A stretch of DNA of 8,168 nt from JAJDFU01 sp964640855. Lineage in GTDB: Bacteria > Bacteroidota > Bacteroidia > Chitinophagales > Saprospiraceae. Below the pieces are notes generated by a model, which ran no database searches, had not been told where the DNA came from, and saw only the letters and a program-made list of their open reading frames with translations. The stretch's first letter is position 1, and each line of letters starts with the position of its first letter. Shown here in pieces: positions 1-6,123 of this stretch. The DNA is taken from contig CAZXIX010000144.1 in assembly GCA_964640855.1 (NCBI GenBank), forward strand, positions 1-8,168, written 5' to 3'. A program made the position numbers and the translations under genes.

Positions 1-54
1 CCTCGCGGCACTAGATCCTAAGTCTAGCGCGTCTACCAATTTCGCCACACCCGC
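1..54 (-). tRNA. tRNA-Leu (anticodon UAG), 3' part missing at window edge
   Basis: Read on the minus strand, the sequence begins GCGGGTGTGGCGAAA at position 54. It continues through a typical leucine D-loop (TTGGTAGACGC) and an anticodon arm with stem CTAGA/TCTAG and loop CTTAGGA, which gives anticodon UAG. The start of the long class II variable arm (TGCCGCGAGG) runs into the window edge, so the T-arm and 3' acceptor strand lie outside. The leucine identity is well supported by the D-arm and anticodon together. Confidence 0.93.
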
Positions 55-110
55 GCTCCGGAATCCGGATGATTTCGCTCTACGAAACTCACCTTTTTAA
101 AAAAGCGTTG

Positions 111-118
111 CAAAGATA
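111..118 (-). promoter_or_regulatory. Candidate Bacteroidota -7 box for tRNA-Leu
   Basis: On the minus strand positions 118 to 111 read TATCTTTG, a perfect match to the Bacteroidota -7 element TAnnTTTG. Transcription would start near position 105, giving a leader of about 50 bases before the tRNA 5' end at 54. A TTTG lies only 12 bases upstream (134-131), closer than the usual spacing of about 19, so the -33 element is not convincing. Supported by one motif and its position only. Confidence 0.45.
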
Positions 119-198
119 GAATCTTCCTTACAAATCAGAGAAAAAACACAGGAATTGCGGGAAGAATGGCAGCTAAACATGGCGGGCTGCGTTTTGAA

Positions 199-216
199 CT
201 TTAGTATCTTTAGTAA
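199..216 (+). repeat. Tandem 9-base repeat in the rel leader
   Basis: CTTTAGTAT at 199-207 is followed directly by CTTTAGTAA at 208-216, an 8-of-9 tandem duplication just upstream of the rel start. The first junction contains TATCTTTA (205-212), one mismatch from the TAnnTTTG promoter box. No TTTG lies at a standard distance (the one at 193-196 is too close), so a promoter role is only a possibility. Confidence 0.4.
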
Positions 217-258
217 GATTAGGAAAGTTTTTTGCTATTTATCGGCAGGAAAAAATTT

Positions 259-2478
259 ATGGCAGAGACGCTCATCATAAAGGAAGAGGAAAAGCAGTTG
301 ATCAACAACGCTTACCGGCACTTGTTGCGGTCGATTCATTCGGATATGGATGAGGAGGACAGCCGCAACATCCGGCAGGCTTATGAGATGGCTGTACAGG
401 CCCACAGCCTTCAGCGGCGGAAGTCGGGCGAGCCCTACATTCTGCACCCCATTGCCGTGGCCCGGATCTGTGCGGAAGAGATCGGCCTGGGGCCTACCGC
501 CATCGTAGCGGCCCTTTTGCACGATGTAGTGGAAGATACGGATGTGACCCTGGGAACCATTCAGGAAAAGTTCGGTGTCCGGATCGCCCGGATCGTAGAC
601 GGATTGACCAAACTGGACAGCGCCTACAATGCCGAGAGTCCTCAGGCCGAAAACTTCAAAAAGGTGTTGAGTACGCTGGTGGACGATGTCCGGGTAGTGC
701 TGATCAAAATGGCGGACCGCCTGCACAACATGCGTACGCTGGGCAGCATGCCTCACCACAAGCAGCTCAAGATCGCGGCCGAGACCAGCTACATCTACGC
801 CCCCCTGGCCCATCGCCTGGGTCTGTATTCCATTCGTACCGAGTTCCTGGATCTCTGTATGAAGGTGACCGATCCGGAAGCCTACAAGGAGGTAGCTCAC
901 AAACTGCAGGAGACCAAGCGCGAGCGCGAAAGCTACATCGAAGAATTCATCCGCCCCCTAAAGGAAAGGCTGGATGAGATCGGCGTACCCTACAAGGTCT
1001 TCGGGCGGCCGAAGTCTATTTACTCCATCTGGAACAAGATCCGGTCCAAAGGCGTGCCCTTCGAGGAGATCTACGATTTGTTTGCGATCCGTATCATCCT
1101 GGATGTGCCCATATACAAGGAAAAACTCGTCTGTTGGCAAGCCTATTCGATCGTCACGGACGTACACACCCCCATACCGGAGCGCCTCAAAGACTGGATC
1201 ACCACCCCCAAGGCCAACGGTTATGAATCCCTGCACACCACCGTGATCGGTCCCAAGGGGCGCTACGTAGAGGTGCAGATCCGTAGCCAGCGCATGGACG
1301 AGATCGCCGAGCGCGGTTTTGCCGCTCACTGGAAGTACAAGGGCATCATCAACCAGCCCGACGTATACGAGCGCTGGCTGGACAGTGTCCGGGAGATCCT
1401 GGAAGACCCCAACAGCGATGCCGTAGAATTTCTGGGCGACTTCAAATCCAACAACCTTTTCCATGAGGAAGTATTCGTATACACTCCCATGGGAGATATG
1501 ATGGTCCTTCCGGAGGGGGCGACCGCCCTGGATTTTGCCTTCGCCATCCATACGGACGTCGGCTATCACTGTTCGGCCGTGAAGGTCAACAACCGCTTGG
1601 TCCCGATGGGCTACAAGCTCAAGAACGGCGACCAGGTGCAGGTCATCACCAGGAACGGGCAACATCCCTCGGAGGATTGGCTAAAGATGGTGGTCACCGG
1701 CAAGGCCAAGTCCAAGATCCGCTCGGCGATGAAGGAAGAGCGGCGCCGCAAGGGCGAGGTCGGGCAGGAAGCCCTGGAGCGCAAGCTTCGCCACTTGAAG
1801 GTCGGATACGAAGAGAGTATAGAGTTCCTGGTCAAACATTTCCGCTTTGGCAGCCATGGAGACCTGTTTTACGCCATTGCTACCGGCGAGCTTACCATTC
1901 CCGAGATCATGAAGCAGGTCCGGGTGGAAAAGGGCAAGCTCGTGGAGGTGGAGGAGGATTCTCCCGTTCAGCAGTCCGACGAGGAAGTACAACCGCGGAA
2001 GTCCCGGAAAAAAGTGGTCAGCCGCCCCAAGATGCTGATCAACGGGGAATCGGCAGAGGCTTTTGATTATCAGCTGGCCTCCTGCTGCAATCCCGTACCC
2101 GGGGATGAAATATTTGCTTATTTGACATCCAGCGCCGGACTGAAGATCCACCGTACTACTTGTCCGAATGCCGATCACCTCATGGCGAACTACGGATACC
2201 GGGTTATGAAAGCCGAGTGGGTCTCGGCGGCAGACTCCGTTTTCGTTGCCAATCTGCTGATCGTGGGCATCGACAGCGGACCCGGTGTGATCGAGAAGGT
2301 TTCCCACCAGATATCCTCATCGCTGGGCCTGAATATGCGTTCCTTTTCCATGGAAGCCAGCGAAGGCACCTTCGAAGGCCGGGTGAGTCTGCTGGTCCAG
2401 AATACCGACCAGTTGTACATGGCCATTCGCAGTCTGCAAAACCTGGACAACATTACATCTGTTGTTCGTATAGACTAG
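259..2478 (+). CDS. rel: Bifunctional (p)ppGpp synthetase/hydrolase, RelA/SpoT homologue
   Basis: Cytoplasmic stringent-response enzyme that makes (p)ppGpp from ATP and GTP/GDP and hydrolyses it. From the ATG at 259 it is 739 residues, normal for a long RSH. Visible domains: HD hydrolase with an intact HDVVED motif (about 88-93) and DRLHNMRTL; synthetase with YDLFAIR (Asp about 273), YESLHTTVIGP and EVQIRS (Glu about 338), then AERGFAAHWKYK; TGS domain about 405-466; a zinc-finger/conserved-cysteine region with CCNPVPGDE and HRTTCPN (about 609-636); and a C-terminal ACT domain (about 661-739). Both catalytic centres look intact, so a bifunctional enzyme is inferred. An in-frame TTG at 232 would add nine residues; the ATG is preferred because MAET... 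begins the conserved-looking part and has AGGA eight bases upstream. The regulator gene follows after 54 bases with no plus-strand terminator, suggesting co-transcription. Confidence 0.96.
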   Translation: MAETLIIKEEEKQLINNAYRHLLRSIHSDMDEEDSRNIRQAYEMAVQAHSLQRRKSGEPYILHPIAVARICAEEIGLGPTAIVAALLHDVVEDTDVTLGTIQEKFGVRIARIVDGLTKLDSAYNAESPQAENFKKVLSTLVDDVRVVLIKMADRLHNMRTLGSMPHHKQLKIAAETSYIYAPLAHRLGLYSIRTEFLDLCMKVTDPEAYKEVAHKLQETKRERESYIEEFIRPLKERLDEIGVPYKVFGRPKSIYSIWNKIRSKGVPFEEIYDLFAIRIILDVPIYKEKLVCWQAYSIVTDVHTPIPERLKDWITTPKANGYESLHTTVIGPKGRYVEVQIRSQRMDEIAERGFAAHWKYKGIINQPDVYERWLDSVREILEDPNSDAVEFLGDFKSNNLFHEEVFVYTPMGDMMVLPEGATALDFAFAIHTDVGYHCSAVKVNNRLVPMGYKLKNGDQVQVITRNGQHPSEDWLKMVVTGKAKSKIRSAMKEERRRKGEVGQEALERKLRHLKVGYEESIEFLVKHFRFGSHGDLFYAIATGELTIPEIMKQVRVEKGKLVEVEEDSPVQQSDEEVQPRKSRKKVVSRPKMLINGESAEAFDYQLASCCNPVPGDEIFAYLTSSAGLKIHRTTCPNADHLMANYGYRVMKAEWVSAADSVFVANLLIVGIDSGPGVIEKVSHQISSSLGLNMRSFSMEASEGTFEGRVSLLVQNTDQLYMAIRSLQNLDNITSVVRID

Positions 2479-2511
2479 GGGTGGGTATTTCTTTATACCT
2501 TTAAAAAAAGC

Positions 2512-2527
2512 CCCTTCGGAACGAGGG
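2512..2527 (+). promoter_or_regulatory. Small hairpin covering the region before the fur start
   Basis: CCC (2512-2514) pairs with GGG (2525-2527), T2515 with A2524 and CG (2517-2518) with CG (2522-2523), leaving T2516 bulged and a GAA loop. The 3' arm includes the only purine-rich stretch near the fur ATG at 2533, so the fold could limit ribosome access. Read on the minus strand, the same hairpin is followed by seven T residues, like a terminator, although no minus-strand gene is seen upstream of it. TACCTTTA at 2496-2503 is a one-mismatch promoter box just before it. The fold was drawn by eye. Confidence 0.3.
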
Positions 2528-2532
2528 AAGTT

Positions 2533-3012
2533 ATGGTTGCACTGAAAAACAAAGAAGAGGTAATCCAGGAAGTCAAAAATATATTTGCCTCCCACCTGGA
2601 GAACAACGGATTTCGTAAAACCCCGGAACGGTTCGCGATCCTGGAAGAGATATACCGTCGTACGGATCACTTCGATGCGGAGGCCCTCTATATCCACATG
2701 AAAAATCAAAATTACCGGGTCAGTCGGGCTACGGTGTACAATACGCTTGAGTTGCTCGTGAATTGCGACCTGGTGAAAAAGCATCAGTTCGGCAAGAACC
2801 TGGCTCAATACGAAAAGTCTTACGGCTACAAGCAGCACGATCACCTGATCTGCGTCGACTGCGGCAAGGTGGTGGAATTCTGCGACCCCCGCGTCCAGCA
2901 GATCAAGGATATGATGGGCGAACTGCTCAAGTTCAAGGTTACCCATCACGCCCTGAATCTCTACGGGCAATGCGACGGTGCTTGCGAGAAAACCCAGGGG
3001 AGTAAAGTTTAG
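2533..3012 (+). CDS. fur: Fur-family metal-dependent transcriptional repressor
   Basis: A 159-residue iron-responsive DNA-binding protein. The N-terminal half (about 20-85) is the winged helix, with the characteristic RVSRATVYNTLELL recognition helix (62-75). The dimerisation half holds HDHLICVDCGKVVEF (102-116), supplying His102, His104, the CxxC pair Cys107/Cys110 and Glu115. His138/His139 follow, then a second cysteine pair, Cys147 and Cys151. Glu115, where PerR-type members usually carry Asp, favours Fur over PerR. The second pair is C-x3-C, between the PerR CxxC and the E. coli Fur C-x4-C spacing. The ATG at 2533 has GAGGGAAG ending two bases before it. It probably shares a transcript with the upstream rel gene. 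Family assignment is firm; iron as the metal, rather than zinc or manganese, is an inference. Confidence 0.93.
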   Translation: MVALKNKEEVIQEVKNIFASHLENNGFRKTPERFAILEEIYRRTDHFDAEALYIHMKNQNYRVSRATVYNTLELLVNCDLVKKHQFGKNLAQYEKSYGYKQHDHLICVDCGKVVEFCDPRVQQIKDMMGELLKFKVTHHALNLYGQCDGACEKTQGSKV

Positions 3013-3106
3013 GGTTAAGGGTTTAGAGGCCAGCCTTTGATCCGGGCATTCGAGGATCTATACTTATTCTCTAACCTCTCTTCCTCAATGTGTTGACAAT
3101 CAAACT

Positions 3107-3115
3107 TGTGGATAA
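3107..3115 (-). promoter_or_regulatory. Perfect DnaA-box 9-mer TTATCCACA
   Basis: The plus strand reads TGTGGATAA, the exact complement of the consensus DnaA box TTATCCACA. Only a single copy was noticed, there is no AT-rich unwinding region next to it, and no dnaA, dnaN or gidA gene is in view. It is therefore more likely an isolated site, possibly regulatory or fortuitous, than an origin of replication. Confidence 0.35.
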
Positions 3116-3166
3116 TCCTTGCCTTTCTGGCGGGTTTTAACTCCAGCCGGCAGTGCATGCAGAGCG

Positions 3167-3198
3167 TTCAGGGTAAAATGGATTGGCCTGAGTTTTTT
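3167..3198 (+). terminator. Candidate intrinsic terminator after fur
   Basis: TTCAGG (3167-3172) pairs with CCTGAG (3187-3192), five Watson-Crick pairs plus one T-G pair, around a 14-base loop, followed immediately by six T residues (3193-3198). Its place between the fur stop and the purA promoter box suits termination of the rel-fur transcript. The stem is short and the loop long, so strength is uncertain. Confidence 0.45.
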
Positions 3199-3280
3199 CA
3201 CCCACGCCCCTAAACGCTAAACCCTCCTCCCTAATCCTTCCTCCGCCCAAATCCGGCGTGATACAAGATCAGAACTTTCG

Positions 3281-3288
3281 TAGTTTTG
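3281..3288 (+). promoter_or_regulatory. Candidate -7 promoter box for purA
   Basis: TAGTTTTG is a perfect match to the Bacteroidota -7 element TAnnTTTG. A start site a few bases downstream would give a leader of about 20 bases before the purA ATG at 3315. No TTTG is seen at the expected -33 position, so only half of the promoter is supported. It suggests purA is transcribed separately from rel-fur. Confidence 0.5.
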
Positions 3289-3314
3289 GCCGGTGATCCA
3301 AATTTGCCGACTGA

Positions 3315-4610
3315 ATGAATGTTGACGTTATACTAGGCCTGCAATGGGGAGACGAAGGAAAGGGTAAGATTGTAGACTATCTGGCTACGCGATACGACAT
3401 CGTTGCCCGTTTCCAGGGAGGGCCCAATGCCGGGCATACCCTCAAGTTCGATGGAAAGAAATTCGTTTTACACACCATACCTTCCGGGATCTTTCGGAAG
3501 GATCTCATCAATCTCATTGGGAACGGGGTGGTGATCGACCCGATCACCTTGTCCCGGGAACTGGATATCCTGGTGGACACGGGTGTGGATTTTGAGGAGC
3601 GTCTTTTGGTGGCCAACAAGGCCCATCTCATCCTGCCCACGCACCGATACCTGGATGCGGCCAGCGAAGCGGCCAAAGGAGCCGCCAAGATCGGTTCTAC
3701 CCTCCGGGGGATCGGTCCTACTTACATGGATAAGACCGGGCGCAACGGGCTTCGCGTGGGCGACGTGTTTCAGCCCGGCTTTGAAGCTCAGTACCGGCAG
3801 CTCAAAGAAAAGCACCTGCAATTGCTCAGTATCTATCCCGACATCGACTTTGACCTGGCGGCGGAGGAAGAAAAGTGGATGGCCAGCCTTGCGCGTTTGC
3901 GGGCGCTTCAGCAGGTAGACGGTGAATATTTTATCAATAAGGCTCTCGACGAAGGGAAAAGGGTGTTGGCAGAAGGGGCCCAGGGCTCCATGCTCGACAT
4001 CGACTTCGGCACCTACCCCTATGTCACGTCTTCCAATACCATCACAGCCGGCGTTTGCACGGGCCTGGGCATTGCGCCCAGCCGGATCGGCGAAGTGATC
4101 GGGATAACCAAAGCCTATTGCACCCGGGTCGGGAGCGGACCCTTTCCGACCGAACTTTTCAACGAGGAAGGCGATGCCCTGCGAGAAGCCGGTCAGGAAT
4201 TCGGGGCCACCACCGGGCGCCCGCGGCGATGCGGCTGGATCGATCTGCCTCAGCTGCGGTACACCATCATGCTGAACGGCGTCACCCAGCTGGCCGTTAC
4301 CAAAATCGACGTTCTGAACGAGTTCGACGAGATCAAGGCAGCCATCCAATACCGGACGCAAGCAGGTTTTACCGACCAGTTGCCCTACGACATCTGCAAC
4401 ATCGAGATCGAACCCGTATGGGAGACCTACAACGGTTGGCAGACGGACCTTTCGGAAATGACCGAATTTGAACAGCTACCGGTAGCGGCTCGCATGTACC
4501 TGGAGCAAATGGAATCCCGTCTGGGGGTACCCGTTACCATGATCTCTACGGGACCGGAGCGTAAGAAACTCATATTGAAGCCGGAAAAATCGGTCGTACA
4601 GGAAGGGTAA
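3315..4610 (+). CDS. purA: Adenylosuccinate synthetase
   Basis: Catalyses GTP-dependent ligation of aspartate to IMP, the first committed step to AMP, in the cytoplasm. The product is 431 residues, the usual length. The N-terminus holds the GTP-binding loop QWGDEGKGK (10-18) and GGPNAGHT (35-42), placing catalytic Asp13 and His41 at the same numbers as in the E. coli enzyme. Further signatures are LRGIGPTY, TRVGSGPFPTEL (about 269-280), TTGRPRRCGWID (about 299-310) and STGPER near the end. The ATG at 3315 begins MNVDVILGLQWGDEG, the expected spacing to the P-loop; an out-of-frame ATG at 3319 leads quickly to a stop. It has no obvious Shine-Dalgarno, as is common in this phylum. E. coli PurA is inhibited by ppGpp, which makes its place near the rel gene meaningful. 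Complete, with no missing motif seen. Confidence 0.98.
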   Translation: MNVDVILGLQWGDEGKGKIVDYLATRYDIVARFQGGPNAGHTLKFDGKKFVLHTIPSGIFRKDLINLIGNGVVIDPITLSRELDILVDTGVDFEERLLVANKAHLILPTHRYLDAASEAAKGAAKIGSTLRGIGPTYMDKTGRNGLRVGDVFQPGFEAQYRQLKEKHLQLLSIYPDIDFDLAAEEEKWMASLARLRALQQVDGEYFINKALDEGKRVLAEGAQGSMLDIDFGTYPYVTSSNTITAGVCTGLGIAPSRIGEVIGITKAYCTRVGSGPFPTELFNEEGDALREAGQEFGATTGRPRRCGWIDLPQLRYTIMLNGVTQLAVTKIDVLNEFDEIKAAIQYRTQAGFTDQLPYDICNIEIEPVWETYNGWQTDLSEMTEFEQLPVAARMYLEQMESRLGVPVTMISTGPERKKLILKPEKSVVQEG

Positions 4611-4640
4611 GAGCCTACCGACGCTTTGATGCGGAGAGAC

Positions 4641-4675
4641 TTTCCCGAAAAACCGGGCGGCCTGTTTTTGGGAAG
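4641..4675 (+). terminator. Long hairpin downstream of purA, likely terminator
   Basis: Starting 31 bases after the purA stop, TTTCCC pairs with GGGAAG, AAAAAC (4648-4653) with GTTTTT (4664-4669), and GG with CC around a GCGG loop. There is one bulged G (4647) and one C/T mismatch. The A and T runs sit within the stem, so on either strand an inner GC hairpin is followed by T residues, suggesting termination from both sides. Fold worked out by eye. Confidence 0.55.
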
Positions 4676-4795
4676 AAAAGTATTCGGGCTCAGGGTCAAA
4701 TCCCGGCGCTGTACGTACGTTTTTTCTCTACTGCATGGCTTCCTTCCCTTTTCACATCCGATTTGGGAGGGCCGCCAGACGAAAGCCGGAGGCCA

Positions 4796-6067
4796 ATGAC
4801 CACCCAAAAACATCCCTGGGCCCGAGAGGAACATTCTTCATCGAAGGAGGGCATCAGGCGATTCTGGCTTTTGTTTCTGCCTTTTCTGCTGTTGTACCTG
4901 TTGGTGGGTTTGCTGCCGGACCCGACGGCTCCGACCGGAGCGGAAAGCCGCTATTTTCGATTGGCGGGGAACCTGTTGCAGGGTTATTTTTCGCCGCCGC
5001 CACCGGATATTGACCTGTGGGTCGGCCCGGGTTACCCCTTGTTCATAGCCTTTTTTCTGTGGTTTGGGGCTCCGTGGGTGGTATTGAAGCTGCTCCATGC
5101 CGTATTCCTCTTCCTTTCGGTGATCCTGTTTTACAAGGCCGCCCGTCATTATGCTGCCGGGAAGAAGGCCCTTTTCTTCAGTTTCGCTTTGGCCTTATAC
5201 TACCCGATCTACGGGTATATCCCTTTGGTTTTGCCGGAGACCTTGAGCTGGTTTCTGCTGACGCTCGTCTTTTTTTTATACCTGCGAAATTTCCGGCGGG
5301 TGGAATTATCCTGGCGCAAGGTTGTGCCCGCCGCTTTGGCGCTGAGTTTTTTGGCTTTGACGGAGGTGCGGTTTGGAAATGCGCTGCTTGGGGTTGCGGT
5401 ACTTTCCGCTTTGGCCTTATTCTGGAAAAGGAGGCGGCCGGTTGCGGGGAAGGTGCTGGCCATCTTCAGCTTTGCCTTCCTTTTTTGTCTGCCCTATTTG
5501 ATGTACACCTATTTCATGACCGGAAAACCCTTGTACTGGTCAAATGCCGGAGGGATGTCTTTTTATACCCTAAGCACGCCCTACGAAGGCGAGACCGGCG
5601 AGAGGTACGAGGAGGATGAATTGTTTGCCAACCCCAATCACGTGGATTTTTTGATGGAAGTTCAGCCCTTGAAACCGGTCGAAAAAGACAGGGCCTATCG
5701 GCAAGAAGCCTTCCGGAACATAGCCGCCCAGCCGCTTAAATTCCTGGATAATGTGGCTCATAATGCAGGGCGCCTGCTTTTCTTTCCCTCTCGCAGCGAG
5801 CCGCGCCGTCTGGCCACATATGCGGCATTTCCCGTCAACTTGTTTGTGGTGGTATTGATCGCTTTGGCTTTGATCGTAGCTGCCCGGCAATACAAGCAGC
5901 TATCCCCGGAGATGGCCTTTTTGTTGGTTTTCGTACTGATGTACCTGGGAGGGAGCCTGCTGGTGAGCGCCAACCGGGGGATGTTCTACCTGACGGTGCC
6001 CTTTTGGATGTTGTTCATTCAATACGCCGGTACCCAACTGATTTCCATTCGTTGGAAGCGGTCCTGA
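4796..6067 (+). CDS. Polytopic membrane protein, probable GT-C fold glycosyltransferase
   Basis: A 423-residue inner-membrane protein with about ten to eleven hydrophobic segments, at roughly 22-40, 80-115 (two), 124-164 (two), 176-210 (two), 220-240, 345-364, 372-390 and 398-415. The first extracytoplasmic loop has an acidic residue followed by ESRYFRLAGNLLQGYFSPP (50-68) and then VGPGYPLFIAFFL (76-88). This resembles the PMT/ArnT-like GT-C families, whose substrates are lipid-linked sugars. The pattern LALTEVRFGNALL (183-198) and the loop GKPLYWSNAGGMSFYTLSTP (243-262) also follow that family's layout. The donor and acceptor cannot be told from sequence. The ATG at 4796 has GGAGG three bases upstream; an in-frame TTG at 4763 would add eleven polar residues and is less likely. 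It stands alone between purA and a convergent gene, so it has no neighbouring polysaccharide cluster. An O-antigen ligase-like or purely structural membrane protein is a less likely alternative. Confidence 0.72.
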   Translation: MTTQKHPWAREEHSSSKEGIRRFWLLFLPFLLLYLLVGLLPDPTAPTGAESRYFRLAGNLLQGYFSPPPPDIDLWVGPGYPLFIAFFLWFGAPWVVLKLLHAVFLFLSVILFYKAARHYAAGKKALFFSFALALYYPIYGYIPLVLPETLSWFLLTLVFFLYLRNFRRVELSWRKVVPAALALSFLALTEVRFGNALLGVAVLSALALFWKRRRPVAGKVLAIFSFAFLFCLPYLMYTYFMTGKPLYWSNAGGMSFYTLSTPYEGETGERYEEDELFANPNHVDFLMEVQPLKPVEKDRAYRQEAFRNIAAQPLKFLDNVAHNAGRLLFFPSRSEPRRLATYAAFPVNLFVVVLIALALIVAARQYKQLSPEMAFLLVFVLMYLGGSLLVSANRGMFYLTVPFWMLFIQYAGTQLISIRWKRS

Positions 6068-6085
6068 GGCGAAGCCCCTGGCATC

Positions 6086-6120
6086 GCAGCCTCAGCCAGT
6101 AATTCCGGTTGAACGGCTGC
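6086..6120. terminator. Hairpin between convergent genes
   Basis: GCAGCC (6086-6091) pairs with GGCTGC (6115-6120), and TCAGCC (6092-6097) with GGTTGA (6107-6112) allowing one G-T pair, around a nine-base loop with AC bulged on the 3' side. It lies in the 56 bases between two genes that end facing each other. Neither side has a T run, so it may block or stabilise transcript ends rather than act as a classical intrinsic terminator. Confidence 0.4.
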
Positions 6121-6123
6121 AGG

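Larger units (their letters stand above)
3007..3234. repeat. TTTAGGG-like motifs in opposite orientation around the fur-purA intergenic region
   Basis: Right at the fur stop codon, 3007-3029 reads GTTTAGGG, then TTAA, then GGGTTTAGAGG. About 200 bases later, 3207-3234 holds the complement-sense units CCCCTAAAC, GCTAAACCCT and CCCTAA. AGGGTTTAG (3018-3026) is an exact inverted match to 3217-3225, and GTTTAGGG (3007-3014) to 3208-3215. The pairing order is not nested, so this is not one simple hairpin; it looks like degenerate repeat units in opposite orientations. A related weak unit, TCTCTAACCTCT, lies near 3069-3080. Confidence 0.5.
3013..3314. other. 302-base intergenic region between fur and purA, no gene seen
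   Basis: No convincing coding frame is present on either strand. It contains inverted TTTAGGG-like motifs near both ends, a perfect DnaA-box 9-mer (3107-3115), the palindrome TGCATGCA (3154-3161), a terminator-like hairpin (3167-3198) and a -7 promoter box near purA (3281-3288). A short non-coding RNA cannot be excluded, but nothing matches a family I recognise. Confidence 0.5.

Noticed and set aside
232..258. TTG start for rel, adding nine residues
   Set aside because: The ATG at 259 has suitable spacing to AGGA and gives a normal N-terminus; the extra residues show no conserved character.
235..900. Minus-strand open frame of 221 codons, and others opposite the rel gene (958-1665, 1681-2307)
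   Set aside because: All are antisense to conserved HD, synthetase and C-terminal domains and show no protein-family features of their own.
3093..3116. TTGACA and GATAAT as a sigma-70 type promoter
   Set aside because: The two hexamers are only 12 bases apart, not about 17, and Bacteroidota use a different promoter consensus.
3111..3119. GGATAATCC as a Fur box
   Set aside because: It is only a short imperfect palindrome with one GATAAT unit, far from the 19-base Fur box, and it overlaps the DnaA-box match.
3468..4361. Long minus-strand open frame of 297 codons opposite purA
   Set aside because: It lies entirely opposite a clear purA gene, has no recognisable motif, and such antisense frames are expected in GC-rich coding DNA.
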